Source: Acidobacteriaceae bacterium (GTDB lineage Bacteria > Acidobacteriota > Terriglobia > Terriglobales > Acidobacteriaceae). Taken from it: 64,000 bases of DNA. Position numbers and translations under genes: made by a program. The stretch lies in NCBI GenBank assembly GCA_030037545.1, contig JASHRF010000010.1, positions 1 through 64,000 on the forward strand. Direction: 5' to 3'. The notes under the pieces were generated by a model, which saw only the letters and a list, made by a program, of their open reading frames with translations, was not told where the DNA came from and searched no databases. Shown here piece by piece: positions 25,160 to 34,350 of this stretch (positions are counted from its first letter, which is position 1; each line of letters opens with the position of its first letter).

Positions 25160-26122
25160 TTATGCTTCCAATCGGGCAAAAGCCCGCTGGGCGAGGTCGG
25201 CAACCGCCTGGGCGAGCGGAATTGAAGCATTCAGCGATTCCGGCCGCTCCAGGCGCACGCCAAGTTGGACGGCGTTTTCACGGAAAAGATGATCGACGTC
25301 GAACAAGATCTCCACGTGGTCGCATAGGAAGCCTATCGGCTGAAGAATCAAGTGCTTAAATCGAGCGGCGGCGATGACGTGGAGCGTTTCCTCCACTGAT
25401 GGACCCAGCCATGGGCCGCCGCTGGCGCCTTGGCTCTGAAAAGCAAACCACCATTTTGGAATCTCTGGAACCCGAGCTGCAACCAGTTCTGCGGTGTGCC
25501 GGGCCTCTTCGGCGTAGGGGTCGATTCCCTGCCCCGGCCAGAGACGCGGGCCGGCGTCTGAGCCTTGCGGGAGCTCGACGGTCCGCATGGGGACACTGTG
25601 AGCTGTGAAGAGCACGGGAACCGGTTCGCCGGCTTCGGCGCTGAGCTTTTCCCATGCCGGACGGAGGCGCTCGGCAAAAGCATCTGCGAGCAGCGGGTGG
25701 CGCGCCCAGCCATCGGTAAAATCGATGCGCAACCCGGCGGCCTCGGCTTCGACCGCACGCCGGTATAATCCTACGCTGGTGCGCGAGTTCTGCGGCGCCA
25801 TGCAGACGACGGCAGCCTCTTCAATACCGTCGTCGCGCATCCTGCGCACCACGTCAGGGATATACGGACGCCAGTTGCGCATGCCTATGTAGACCGGGGT
25901 CGGCCGACCCGCGGCGGCCAGTTCCCTTTCCACCATGCGCGCCTGTTCATATGTGATTTCGGTCAAAGGGCTGTGGCCGATCAGCGCATAGCGGTGCTGA
26001 ATCTCTTCGACCACGGCCCGCGGCACGAGACGGCCGCTGACTACGTTGCGCAGGTATTCGGGAATCTGCTCGACAGTCTCCGGCGTGCCGTGGGCCAGCA
26101 GCAAAACCGCGCGCCTAGGCAT
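25160..26122 (-). CDS. hemH: Ferrochelatase
   Basis: Ferrochelatase inserts ferrous iron into a porphyrin in haem synthesis. The 320-residue product has the LLLAHGTPE opening, a GHSPLTEIT segment (about 46), GMRNWRPYIPDVVRRM (about 75-90), the FTAHSVPMRT motif with the catalytic-region His (about 170-180), and a C-terminal GFLCDHVEILFDVD block carrying the conserved His/Glu region. The start at 26122 is chosen because this is where homology begins. It overlaps the hemE stop by 8 bp, showing translational coupling. The frame is open further upstream inside hemE but reads as non-coding. A terminal SAM-like iron-sulfur Cys cluster is not evident. Confidence 0.93.
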   Translation of the reverse strand: MPRRAVLLLAHGTPETVEQIPEYLRNVVSGRLVPRAVVEEIQHRYALIGHSPLTEITYEQARMVERELAAAGRPTPVYIGMRNWRPYIPDVVRRMRDDGIEEAAVVCMAPQNSRTSVGLYRRAVEAEAAGLRIDFTDGWARHPLLADAFAERLRPAWEKLSAEAGEPVPVLFTAHSVPMRTVELPQGSDAGPRLWPGQGIDPYAEEARHTAELVAARVPEIPKWWFAFQSQGASGGPWLGPSVEETLHVIAAARFKHLILQPIGFLCDHVEILFDVDHLFRENAVQLGVRLERPESLNASIPLAQAVADLAQRAFARLEA

Positions 26123-27212
26123 GAGCGCCCTCCAGCCGGAATTCACGCACCATGCGCACCACGGCCTGAACGTTTTCCACCGGCGTGGCGGGAACGATGC
26201 CGTGGCCGAGGTTGAAGATGTGACCGGCGCGGCCGCCGGCGGCGCGCAGAATCTCTCCGACGCGAGCCTCGATAATTTCGAGCGGCGCAAAGAGCGTGAT
26301 AGGGTCGAGATTGCCCTGAACAGCGTGCCTGTGGCCCACAGCGCGCCAGCCCTCGTCGAGCGGCTGTCGCCAGTCCAGGCCGATCACGTCGGCTCCAGTG
26401 GAGGCCATCGCACCCAGCAGGCCGGCCGTTTCGACCCCGAAGTAAATCACCGGCACGCCCATCTGCTGCACGGCGCGAATGAGACGCTTTGAAGCCTCGA
26501 AGGCATAGTCGCGATAATCCACGAGAGAAAGCGAACCCACCCAACTGTCGAAGATCTGAATGACCTCGGCGCCGGCCTGCACCTGCATGCGGCAGTATTC
26601 CGTCAACACGTTGACCAATTTATCCAGAAGGCTGCCCCACGCAGTGGAGGTGACGCCGTACATCAAACGCTTGGTCTCGATGTAATTGCGCGAGCCGCCG
26701 CCTTCGATCATATAGCTGGCCAGCGTAAAAGGCGCGCCGCAAAAGCCGATGACGCCGATGCGATCGCGGAAGTGCGTGGCCACTTTCTGGATGGCGCGGG
26801 CCACGTAGTCGAGGTCCTGGACGCGGTCGGTGCGCAGCAGGCGCACGTTCTCCGCGGTGCGCACGGGGTGGTGCACCACCGGGCCTTCGCCGGCCTGGAA
26901 TTCGAAGTCCAGGCCCATGGGCTCCAGCGGCAGCAGCAGGTCGGCAAAGATAATGGCTGCGTCGACGCCCAGCTTTTCGGCGGCCGTGATGGTGACTTCG
27001 GCGGCCAAATCGGGCTGCTTGCAAATCTCAATCAGCGTGTGGTGCTTGCGGACATCGCGGTACTCCTGCATGTAGCGGCCGGCCTGGCGGAGAAACCAGA
27101 TCGGGGTGCGGTCCACCGGCTTGCGCAGACAGGCGCGCAGGAAGCGGCTGCCGGCAAAGAGGTTTTCGTCCGGATTCTCGTCCGCGCCGGGGCCTTGGTG
27201 AGCTGATTCCAT
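26115..27212 (-). CDS. hemE: Uroporphyrinogen decarboxylase
   Basis: HemE decarboxylates the four acetate side chains of uroporphyrinogen III to give coproporphyrinogen III. The 365-residue protein shows the family signatures: RTPIWFLRQAGRYMQEYR near residue 36-53, FADLLLPLEPMGLDFEF (about 88-104), GFCGAPFTLASYMIEGGGS (about 154-172), IQIFDSWVGSLS (about 225) and FNLGHGIVPATPVENV (about 330-345). It is the first gene of a hemE-hemH pair. The extra N-terminal 20 residues (MESAHQGPGADEN) are poorly conserved in type, but the ATG at 27212 is the only good start before the core. Divergent ispG begins 157 bp upstream. Confidence 0.95.
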   Translation of the reverse strand: MESAHQGPGADENPDENLFAGSRFLRACLRKPVDRTPIWFLRQAGRYMQEYRDVRKHHTLIEICKQPDLAAEVTITAAEKLGVDAAIIFADLLLPLEPMGLDFEFQAGEGPVVHHPVRTAENVRLLRTDRVQDLDYVARAIQKVATHFRDRIGVIGFCGAPFTLASYMIEGGGSRNYIETKRLMYGVTSTAWGSLLDKLVNVLTEYCRMQVQAGAEVIQIFDSWVGSLSLVDYRDYAFEASKRLIRAVQQMGVPVIYFGVETAGLLGAMASTGADVIGLDWRQPLDEGWRAVGHRHAVQGNLDPITLFAPLEIIEARVGEILRAAGGRAGHIFNLGHGIVPATPVENVQAVVRMVREFRLEGAHA

Positions 27213-27368
27213 ATAGAGTTGATTCTACCGGGGAGCGCGCGTCAGAGAGACGGAGGCACCATAAATTGTCTTCGGCTGCCATCCAGGTCGAGACTGGAGA
27301 TATCTGCCTTCGATCGGCTGCGTCCAAAACGAGGCGCCACAGGATCGCGCTGCGGGTAAACTAGAGCT

Positions 27369-28610
27369 ATGGCGGAGATACAGCGCAGGAAAACCCCTAC
27401 GGTTAAGATCGGGCACGTTCGCATGGGCTGGGAGGTTCCGGTTGTCGTTCAATCGATGACCAACACGGACACGGCGGACGTGGAAGGAACCATCGAACAG
27501 GTTGCGGCCCTGGCGCTGGCCGGGTCGGAGCTGGTGCGCGTCACGGTAAACAACGAGGACGCCGCGGCGGCCGTGCCGCACATTGTCGAGGGCCTGGAGA
27601 AGCGCGGGCTGCGCGTGCCCATTGTCGGCGACTTCCACTACAACGGGCACATCCTGCTCAAGAAGTATCCGGCCACGGCGCGGGCGCTGGCCAAGTACCG
27701 CATCAATCCGGGCAATGTTTCGATCGGGCGCAGGGACGACGACAACTTCCGCATCATGGTGGAGTGCGCGGTCGAGAACCGGAAACCGGTGCGCATCGGG
27801 GTGAACTGGGGCTCGCTGGATCAGGCGCTGCTGACGCGCATGATGGACGAGAACAGCAAGCGGCCTGAGCCGATGCCGGCGCGCGAGGTGATGATCGAGG
27901 CCATGATCGCCAGCGCGCTCAACTCGGCTGCCGCGGCGGAACATTACGGGCTGGGCCACGACATGATTATCCTGTCGGCCAAGGTGAGCGGGGTGCGGGA
28001 CCTGCTTGACGTCTATAGCAAACTTGCCGAGCGCTGCGATTACGCGCTGCATCTGGGGTTGACGGAAGCGGGCATGGGATCGAAGGGGCTGATTGCATCA
28101 ACTGCGGGCCTCGCGCCGTTGCTGCTGGCGGGGATTGGCGACACCATTCGCGTGAGCCTTACGCCGAAGCCGGGCGGAGATCGCACGGAAGAGGTGCAGG
28201 CCGCGCAACAAATTTTGCAGTCGCTTTCGATTCGCAGCTTCATGCCGCAGGTGACGAGCTGCCCCGGCTGCGGGCGCACGACGAGCACTTATTTCCAGGA
28301 GCTGGCCGAGCAGATTCAGAGTTACCTGCGCACGTCGATGCCGGAGTGGCGGAAGAAATATGCGGGCGTGGAGGATCTGAAGCTTGCGGTGATGGGCTGC
28401 GTGGTGAACGGACCCGGCGAATCGAAGCATGCCAACCTGGGCATCAGCCTGCCGGGAACGTTCGAAGAGCCCAAGGCGCCGGTTTACGTGGACGGCAAGC
28501 TCTACACCACGCTGCGCGGCGACACGATTGTGGCCGAGTTCAAGCAGATCCTCGACAGGTACGTGGAGAGCCACTACGGCAAAAAGAGCGTGGAGCTGAT
28601 TGGAGCGTAG
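27369..28610 (+). CDS. ispG: 4-hydroxy-3-methylbut-2-enyl diphosphate synthase
   Basis: IspG (GcpE) is the iron-sulfur enzyme of the MEP isoprenoid pathway that converts MEcPP to HMBPP. The 413-residue product begins with the TIM-barrel segment [17 protein letters not shown] and contains [15 protein letters not shown] (about 93) and [12 protein letters not shown] (about 114). The cluster-binding cysteines are in SCPGCGR (Cys298, Cys301) and GCVVNGPGE (Cys344, with Glu351 close by). The start ATG follows a GCTATGG context with no strong ribosome site, but homology begins right there. It is monocistronic and divergent from hemE-hemH. Confidence 0.96.
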   Translation: MAEIQRRKTPTVKIGHVRMGWEVPVVVQSMTNTDTADVEGTIEQVAALALAGSELVRVTVNNEDAAAAVPHIVEGLEKRGLRVPIVGDFHYNGHILLKKYPATARALAKYRINPGNVSIGRRDDDNFRIMVECAVENRKPVRIGVNWGSLDQALLTRMMDENSKRPEPMPAREVMIEAMIASALNSAAAAEHYGLGHDMIILSAKVSGVRDLLDVYSKLAERCDYALHLGLTEAGMGSKGLIASTAGLAPLLLAGIGDTIRVSLTPKPGGDRTEEVQAAQQILQSLSIRSFMPQVTSCPGCGRTTSTYFQELAEQIQSYLRTSMPEWRKKYAGVEDLKLAVMGCVVNGPGESKHANLGISLPGTFEEPKAPVYVDGKLYTTLRGDTIVAEFKQILDRYVESHYGKKSVELIGA

Positions 28611-29009
28611 GCGCGTTCTGAATAGCTCTTCGGGCTCCAATTGTACACAGGCTTCTCTTTGTTCCCCTCACCAGGCTGAGGATGGAATGCGGCCGAATCA
28701 TGGCCGCGGTCTTGAATTTCTTCGCAGTCGAATTTATAGTCTATCGGCACTGTTACACGAATCGCCCTCAATCTCTCAATCGCCTGTCGCCTTTCCTGTT
28801 TGAGAAAGAGGCCGCACCTGACGAACCTCATCCCCCTCTTCCAGCTTCTATTGATTCCGGAAGACGCACTGCGAGGCTGTCACCCCATCTTTCGATCTTC
28901 ATTGGAGTTTTTCCCGCCTCATAAAGCAGTTTTGCCCTGTATGCCCGCGCCTGCTTTTCGCGCGCTGCCGAGTGAGTTACCATGGTCCTTCCCCGGAAAG
29001 AAGGCTCTC
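28611..29009. other. Intergenic leader, with one sigma70-type promoter candidate
   Basis: No gene is supported in these 400 bases. A short GCGGCC...GGCCGC hairpin lies at 28689-28707. Just after it is a promoter-like pair (see the entry at 28712). The rest looks like a long untranslated leader. Confidence 0.4.
28712..28740 (+). promoter_or_regulatory. Candidate sigma70-type promoter
   Basis: TTGAAT at 28712-28717 and TATAGT at 28735-28740 are separated by exactly 17 bases. The next gene on this strand starts at 29010, so the leader would be about 260 bases. Confidence 0.4.
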
Positions 29010-29528
29010 ATGATGCGCCGTCGCCTCTGGCTGACGTTGATCGCATTGGCTGTCCCACTCGCGCTCTTTGCTGCCAAGCCCAAGAAATGCGTCACGGCTG
29101 ACGAAGCCGCCAAAATGCTCAACAAAGACGTTTGCATTTCGGCGCATGTGTATGACGTGGTGCAACTTCCCGACGGGACCCGGTTTCTGGACGTGTGCTC
29201 GCCGCAGACTCCGGACGACAAATGCCGGTTTACGGTGGTGAGCCTGTGGGAGGATCACGATACGGTGGGCGAGCTGAAGAAATATCGCGACATGGACGTG
29301 CAGGTGCGCGGTATTGTGCGGCCCATGCACGGGCGCGCGGGGATGGTGTTGAGCCATGCGCGGCAGTTTTACGGCGGTCCGCCGAAGTTCAAGGCCAATC
29401 CCCTGCTGGCGCATGGGTTCAACGCCGAACAGGACCGGCCGCCGGTCATCGATCCCAACCTGCGCGCGCAGGGAACGCGGCGAGCGTTTATGAATACGCG
29501 GGATCAGGAGACGATGCCGGCCAAGTAG
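29010..29528 (+). CDS. Exported OB-fold-like protein of unknown function
   Basis: The start at 29010 (ATGATG, AAGG about 6 bases upstream) gives 172 residues with a signal peptide, MMRRRLWLTLIALAVPLALF-AAK. The mature part has CVTADEAAKMLNKDVCISAHVYDVV, then FLDVCSPQTPDDKCRFTVVSLW and DMDVQVRGIVRPMHGRAGMVLSHARQF. These blocks read like a small beta-barrel of the nucleic-acid-binding OB type (tRNA_anti-like), as seen in bacterial exported homologues. Four cysteines in the mature part could form two disulfides. The frame extends upstream to 28800 but without signal or ribosome site. The function is unknown. Confidence 0.75.
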   Translation: MMRRRLWLTLIALAVPLALFAAKPKKCVTADEAAKMLNKDVCISAHVYDVVQLPDGTRFLDVCSPQTPDDKCRFTVVSLWEDHDTVGELKKYRDMDVQVRGIVRPMHGRAGMVLSHARQFYGGPPKFKANPLLAHGFNAEQDRPPVIDPNLRAQGTRRAFMNTRDQETMPAK

Positions 29529-29533
29529 CGGGC

Positions 29534-29654
29534 CAGCGGGGTTAGCGGCGCTGGCAAGATGTCGGCCGAGGTGCAAGCCAAGATCGCGCCGTGCACTCCC
29601 TCAAGTTGATTTACTCCAATCGTTGTCCATTCCTTAGCTCCGCTAACCCCGCTG
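29534..29654. repeat. Perfect 15-bp inverted repeat between convergent genes
   Basis: The arm CAGCGGGGTTAGCGG (29534-29548) and its exact reverse complement (29640-29654) flank a 91-base spacer. Three more flanking bases pair after one mismatch. It fills the gap between two convergent genes, so it could act as a two-way transcription stop or mRNA 3' stabiliser. Confidence 0.65.
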
Positions 29655-29660
29655 ACAATG

Positions 29661-30881
29661 CTAACTCCGCTTCTCTTCCAACTCCGGCGCAAAGCGGGCG
29701 CCAATCAGCAGAATGATGCACGAGACGAGAAGAGTCACCAGGGTTGCGCCCAGGCCGAGGCTGAGGTTGGAACGGTCGGAGATGGCGCCGATGATCTGAG
29801 GGGAAAACGCGTCGCCAAAGCAGTGAATGCAGAAAAGGTTGATGGAGATGGCGGTGGCGCGGACGGGCGCCGAGACGGAGTTGACCAGCGCGGTATTCAA
29901 TGGGCCGGTGTTGAGGAACAGAAAGAACTCGGCTGCAACCAGTGAGGGGACAGCCCAGGATCGCGGACCGAAAAAGACGAGCGCGCCAAAGGGCAGCGTG
30001 AGTGCCACGCTCCATGCGGAGATGAGGTAGAGGGCGCGATGGTTGGTGCGCAGCCAGATCTGCGCGAGCCAGCCGCCGATGATGGTTCCGGCGATTCCGT
30101 CTACCACCGTGATGGCGCCAACGGTGAGGCTGGCCTTGCCCATTGACATACCGGCCGAGCGGCGCAGAAACTCGGGCATCCACCAGGCGATGCCGCCCAT
30201 GGCAAAGGTCAGCATGGCGAGACCGAAGGTTGCGGTCAGGAAGGCGGGATTGCAGAAGAGCCCGAGGACGGTATTGCGATCGAGAGTGGGCGCGATGTGG
30301 TCCGAAGCGCCGCGCTCGGGCTCGCGGCCCAGCCAACCGTAAAGAGCGGCGGCCAGAAAGCCTGGCACTGCGCAAACGAAAAAGGACGCGCGCCAGCCCC
30401 AGCGCGAGCCCATCTCGCCGCCGGCCAGATAGCCCAGAGCGGCGCCGACAGGGATGGCGACATAAAAGATGGATAGGATGCGGTTGCGCTCGCGCTCCGG
30501 ATAAAAATCGGAGAGCACGGCGGGCGCGAAGATTCCGAATGTGGCTTCGCCGATGCCGACCAATGCCTGGCGCATGTAGAGGGTTGCGTAGCTGTGCACC
30601 CAGAGCGCGGCGAGTGTGGCCAGGCTCCAGAGCGTAGCGCCGGCGATAATCAGCGGCTTGCGGCGGAAACGATCTCCGAGCCAACCAGTCAACGGCGCGG
30701 CAATCATGTAAAAAACGAAAAACGCTGTCCCCAGCGCACCCATCTGCTGGTCAGTGGCGTGGAACTCGTGCTGGATGGGCCGCATCTCGCCGGAAAGGAT
30801 GTAGCGATCGATGTAATTGAGCAGGTTGAGGGCGATGAGCAGCAGGACTGTCCCTGTTGCGGGGCTGATACGGGAGCGCAT
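29661..30881 (-). CDS. MFS transporter (Spinster-like)
   Basis: This major-facilitator carrier has about 12 membrane helices in 406 residues from the ATG at 30881. The frame continues upstream to a GTG at 30950 (429 residues), and neither start has a strong ribosome site. The shorter one is preferred because helix 1 (LLLIALNLLNYIDRYIL) begins a few residues in. Family marks include NYIDRY in helix 1, the loop GWLGDRFRRKPLI (about 65-77), GIGEATFGIFAPAVLSDFYP (about 110) and GWRASFF (about 160). This helix-1 signature is usual in the Spinster/sphingolipid and hexuronate-like groups. The substrate cannot be read from sequence. It appears monocistronic. Confidence 0.88.
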   Translation of the reverse strand: MRSRISPATGTVLLLIALNLLNYIDRYILSGEMRPIQHEFHATDQQMGALGTAFFVFYMIAAPLTGWLGDRFRRKPLIIAGATLWSLATLAALWVHSYATLYMRQALVGIGEATFGIFAPAVLSDFYPERERNRILSIFYVAIPVGAALGYLAGGEMGSRWGWRASFFVCAVPGFLAAALYGWLGREPERGASDHIAPTLDRNTVLGLFCNPAFLTATFGLAMLTFAMGGIAWWMPEFLRRSAGMSMGKASLTVGAITVVDGIAGTIIGGWLAQIWLRTNHRALYLISAWSVALTLPFGALVFFGPRSWAVPSLVAAEFFLFLNTGPLNTALVNSVSAPVRATAISINLFCIHCFGDAFSPQIIGAISDRSNLSLGLGATLVTLLVSCIILLIGARFAPELEEKRS

Positions 30882-31001
30882 GGTTTGAGTCGCAGTCGAC
30901 AAGCGGGCTGGTCCAAGAAGGGTCTCAGCGCAACCTTTAAGATAAGACACTACTCACGGATGGGCAAAAGCGTGAAGGAAAATCCAGGCCACCGGAATGG
31001 G

Positions 31002-31400
31002 TCAGGCTACCGGCCGCGGCCAGCGCGCTTCCACGGTGGTGCCGATGCCGCCGCGGGGGCGAAAGACGCCTTTCACAACTGCCCACACCGGGTTGCAGGC
31101 TTTGACCACGTCGTCCAGAACCTGGTTGACGATGTTCTCCTGGAAGATGCCGAGATTGCGGTAGGAGAAGAGATACTCTTTGAGCGACTTCAACTCCAGG
31201 CAGCGGTCGCGGGGCATGTAGCGGATGGTAAGCACACCGAAATCGGGCAGGCCGGTTTTGGGGCAGACGGAGGTCAGCTCGGGATCGTCAATTTCGATTT
31301 CGTAACCGGGAAATTGATTCTGCCAGGTTTCGATGGGCGGAAAGACAAAATCCAGGCCGGCCTTGGCGTGCTCGTCGGTGTAGCGGGGCGAAGAAACCAT
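31002..31400 (-). CDS. queF: NADPH-dependent preQ0 (7-cyano-7-deazaguanine) reductase
   Basis: QueF reduces the nitrile of preQ0 to the aminomethyl group of preQ1 for queuosine in tRNA. The 132-residue protein matches the short, unimodular type. It has the nucleophile in LTSVCPKTGLPDFG (Cys46), the QueF motif in the LELKSLKEYLFSYRN block (about 69-83) and the FRPRGGIGTTVEARW C-terminal segment. Other queuosine genes are not in the window. The gene is 21 bp downstream of the TM2-domain gene on the same strand and may share its transcript. Confidence 0.95.
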   Translation of the reverse strand: MVSSPRYTDEHAKAGLDFVFPPIETWQNQFPGYEIEIDDPELTSVCPKTGLPDFGVLTIRYMPRDRCLELKSLKEYLFSYRNLGIFQENIVNQVLDDVVKACNPVWAVVKGVFRPRGGIGTTVEARWPRPVA

Positions 31401-31420
31401 GGCTCCATTCTACGAGGCTT

Positions 31421-31813
31421 TCATACCGCTTGCCCCGCTTGCGGCTTCTGCTTCAAGTTTGATTGCAGGTTGCAGCGGCGAACCATGAAAGGAATGAGAA
31501 ACAAATCGACCAGTTCCCAGACCAGGGTTACGAGCAGCAGCAAACCGGCCAGGGCATCGCAAAGCATGGCGCGAAGCAAATCGGGTTTTACCACCATAAC
31601 AGTGCCGGCGATGAGCAGAGCGATGAGCGAAAAGACGAGCATGAGCAGCCCGGTGACGCGCCGGCGCAGGTACAGCCGGTGGACGCCGAGCCAGCCCAGC
31701 GGCACAGCCAGAACGTAGACCAGCCAGAGTTTCTTGTCGTGTCTGGTGAAGGCTTCATGAGAGGCGCGGTTCTCGAGAGGTGCGGTTGGTTTTTCCGATT
31801 GCCGATCTTGCAT
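31421..31813 (-). CDS. TM2-type small membrane protein
   Basis: The 130-residue protein has a soluble N terminus (about 1-28) and two to three hydrophobic segments. The first is LWLVYVLAVPLGWLGVHRLYL, where GWLGVHRLYLRR is the turn motif of the TM2 domain. It is followed by RVTGLLMLVFSLIALLIAG and a longer LLLLVTLVWELVDLFLIPFMV helix. TM2 proteins are widespread and of uncertain function. It lies just upstream of queF on the same strand and is divergent from the efflux-adaptor operon. Confidence 0.75.
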   Translation of the reverse strand: MQDRQSEKPTAPLENRASHEAFTRHDKKLWLVYVLAVPLGWLGVHRLYLRRRVTGLLMLVFSLIALLIAGTVMVVKPDLLRAMLCDALAGLLLLVTLVWELVDLFLIPFMVRRCNLQSNLKQKPQAGQAV

Positions 31814-32053
31814 CGCATTCCCCCGGGTTAGCGCGCGGAGTGAATGAACTCATTTCGCACGAATAGAGCCATTGTAGGGCAAGCGCCGGGCAGACGCGGG
31901 TGATTTGTTGCAATAAGGCCAGCGCGCTTCAGCGAAGAGCAGTACGGTTCAACACGCGAAATGATTCGAGCGCGAAAATTGGCTGCGCCAGCAAGAATCT
32001 CTGCGCCGCGGGCATAAGTAATTGAGTCCTATATACTGACACTGGTTACCGGG

Positions 32054-33292
32054 ATGGCTGAGGCAAGAACGCAAACGAGCCGGCGCTGGCTTTGGATGGG
32101 CGCCGTGGTGGTGTTGGTGGCCGTGTTCTTCGTGGCGCGTTTTCTGTTGCGCGAGCGGCTCACGGTGCGCGCCGTGGAGGTGCAGCATGAGCAGATTATT
32201 AACACGGTGAGCACCAATGGGCGCGTCGAGCCCGAGAAAGCCTACGACTTCTATAGCCCCATTCCGACCACGGTGAAGGCCGTGTATGTGGAGCCGGGCG
32301 ACGTGGTCCCGGCCGGCAAGCTCATGGTGGTGCTGGACGACGTGGAGGCGCGGGCGCACGTAGCTTCGGCAGAGAGTGGAATCAAGGCGGCGCAGGCGGC
32401 GCTCTTCGCCGTGCTGCACAACGGGACCCAGGCCGAGCAGCAGGCTTCCGAGGCTGAGATTACCCAGGACCGGTTGAGTGTCGACCAGGCCCGGCACGAT
32501 CTCGATGCCCTGACGCGCCTGGAGTCTACGGGCGCCGCTGCTCCCGACGAAGTGGCTGTGGCGCAGCAGCGGCTGGCCACCGCGGAAGCGGCCCTGAACG
32601 CAGCCGAACAGACTTCAAAGAGCCGCTACTCATCCGATGAGATTGCCCGCGCGCGCGCCGCGCTCAGCGATGCCGAGGCCAATCTTGCCGCGGCGCAGTC
32701 CGTGGAAGCGCAGACGCGCATGGTCGCGCCCATCCGGGGAACGGTGTACACCCTGGATGCGGCGCCCTCCGACTTTGCCGAACAGGGCAAGCTGCTGCTG
32801 CAAATGGCGAATCTGAAGCTGGAGCGGGTGCGCGCCTATTTTGACGAGCCCGACCTGGGCCGGTTGGCGGTGGACCAGAAGGTGGTGATCCGCTGGGACG
32901 CCAAGCCCAGCCAGGAGTGGCACGGGCATATTGAGCGCCTTCCGGCATCGGTGGTGACTTATACCACGCGCAACGTAGGCGAGGTGCTGGTTTCGATCGA
33001 CGGGCCGAGGGACGGCCTGCTGCCGGATACGAATGTAACCGTGCAAGTGACCACCGCCAGCCAACCCAACGCGCTGAGCATGCCGCGCGAGGCGTTGTAC
33101 TCAGAGAATGGCCAATACTACGTCTACAAAATTGTGGGCAACCAACTGCGGCGCACTCCGGTGACCATCGGAGCTCCGAATCTGACCCAGGTGCCCGTAC
33201 TTTCCGGCCTGAAAGAAGGTGACTGGGTGGCAACGGGAACAACCAACGGCCAGCCCTTGCAGCAGGGCGTGCCAGTCAAGGTTGAACAGTGA
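32054..33292 (+). CDS. Efflux periplasmic adaptor (HlyD/MacA-type)
   Basis: Membrane-fusion adaptors link an inner-membrane pump to a TolC-type channel. The 412-residue product has a short N terminus, one membrane helix (about 12-34), a biotinyl/lipoyl half-motif VYVEPGDVVPAGKLMVVLDD (about 76-95), an alpha-helical hairpin of about 110 residues rich in Ala/Glu/Arg (about 98-215), the second lipoyl half IRGTVYTLD (about 230), and beta-barrel and membrane-proximal domains to the end. The layout is closest to MacA-like ABC-pump adaptors. The stop codon overlaps the start of the next gene. No pump gene is present in the operon. Confidence 0.88.
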   Translation: MAEARTQTSRRWLWMGAVVVLVAVFFVARFLLRERLTVRAVEVQHEQIINTVSTNGRVEPEKAYDFYSPIPTTVKAVYVEPGDVVPAGKLMVVLDDVEARAHVASAESGIKAAQAALFAVLHNGTQAEQQASEAEITQDRLSVDQARHDLDALTRLESTGAAAPDEVAVAQQRLATAEAALNAAEQTSKSRYSSDEIARARAALSDAEANLAAAQSVEAQTRMVAPIRGTVYTLDAAPSDFAEQGKLLLQMANLKLERVRAYFDEPDLGRLAVDQKVVIRWDAKPSQEWHGHIERLPASVVTYTTRNVGEVLVSIDGPRDGLLPDTNVTVQVTTASQPNALSMPREALYSENGQYYVYKIVGNQLRRTPVTIGAPNLTQVPVLSGLKEGDWVATGTTNGQPLQQGVPVKVEQ

Positions 33293-34335
33293 AGCGGATT
33301 TTCGCCACCGGACGCGGCCTGGCGGCAGGGCTGTTGGCAGGCGCGCTTGCGGCATCGGGCGCGGCCGCGGCTGCTTGGGACGGTTCTGTTGTTTCGGGGG
33401 GTGCGGAGGGCGCCGGCAAAGCGGCTGCGCGCGGCGCGCTGGCGCAGGCCAATGACGCACTGCAAGCCGGCGAGGCCGATAAGGCGCTTTCCTTGATCCA
33501 GTCTCTGCCCGGCGGTGGTGTCGATGATGCCGAGGCAGAAAACCTGGCCTGCCGCATTGAGTTCACCATGGAGCAATGGGAGCCTGCGATTCGCGCCTGC
33601 CAGCAGGCCATCAAGCTCGATCCGCAGAACTCCTACAACCATCTGTGGTTGGGGCGCGCGCTGGGCGAAAAGGCCGATAAATCCTCATTTCTGAACGCAT
33701 TTACGCTGGGCAAACGTGTACTGGAGGAGTTTCAGCGGTCCACGCAGCTCGACCCGCGCAACGCTGAAGCGCTCTCCGACCTGGGCGAGTTTTATCTGGA
33801 AGCGCCGGGCCTGGTAGGTGGGGGTCTAGAAAAAGCCGCGAGCGTGGCCGAAGAGCTGGACCGCGTGGATCCGGTGCGTGCGGCAGAGTTGCGCGCGGGC
33901 ATTGCCGGCGAAAGCGGCGATTATGGCGGGGCCGAAGCCGATTTAAAGAAGGCGCTTGCCATCAGCCACCATCCGGCGCGGCAATGGGCTACTCTGGCGA
34001 GGTTCTACGCGGCACGCGGCCGCTGGGTCGAATTGGAGAACGCCGTCGGCAACTGCGAGGCGGCCGAGGCGCGCGATCCTCATGCGGCCGTGGCGCTCTT
34101 TGACGCGGCGGGGGTGCTGATTAAGGTCAAGCGCGATCCGAAGATGGCGATCAAGCTTCTTGAAGAATACCTCGCCAGCCTGGACAAGACGGAGGAGGCC
34201 CCCGCATTTGTGGCCTACGTGCGCCTGGCGCGGCTGCAACAAGAGCAGGGCGACGCGGCGAATGCGCAAGTGGCCATGTCCGCAGCATACGGGCTGGCTC
34301 ACGAGTACCGCCCGGTGCAGGATTTGAGACGATAA
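33289..34335 (+). CDS. Exported TPR-repeat protein
   Basis: The product has 348 residues from a GTG start that overlaps the adaptor stop (GTGA). A signal peptide (about 1-25, ending near ASGAAAAA) is followed by tetratricopeptide-type helical repeats, for example EAENLACRIEFTMEQWEPAI, AIKLDPQNSYNHLWLGRAL, STQLDPRNAEALSDLGEFYL and later ARFYAARGRWVELENAV. It probably acts as a periplasmic or outer-membrane-associated scaffold. Its position between an adaptor and an outer-membrane channel, with a 4-base overlap, suggests it is a subunit or assembly factor of that export machine. A TPR protein inside a tripartite efflux operon is unusual. Confidence 0.82.
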   Translation: MKRIFATGRGLAAGLLAGALAASGAAAAAWDGSVVSGGAEGAGKAAARGALAQANDALQAGEADKALSLIQSLPGGGVDDAEAENLACRIEFTMEQWEPAIRACQQAIKLDPQNSYNHLWLGRALGEKADKSSFLNAFTLGKRVLEEFQRSTQLDPRNAEALSDLGEFYLEAPGLVGGGLEKAASVAEELDRVDPVRAAELRAGIAGESGDYGGAEADLKKALAISHHPARQWATLARFYAARGRWVELENAVGNCEAAEARDPHAAVALFDAAGVLIKVKRDPKMAIKLLEEYLASLDKTEEAPAFVAYVRLARLQQEQGDAANAQVAMSAAYGLAHEYRPVQDLRR

Positions 34336-34350
34336 CGGGATGCAGAGTTG

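Noticed and set aside
26123-26290. N-terminal extension of ferrochelatase inside hemE
   Set aside because: It lies wholly within hemE, reads as low-quality sequence, and family homology starts at the ATG at 26122.
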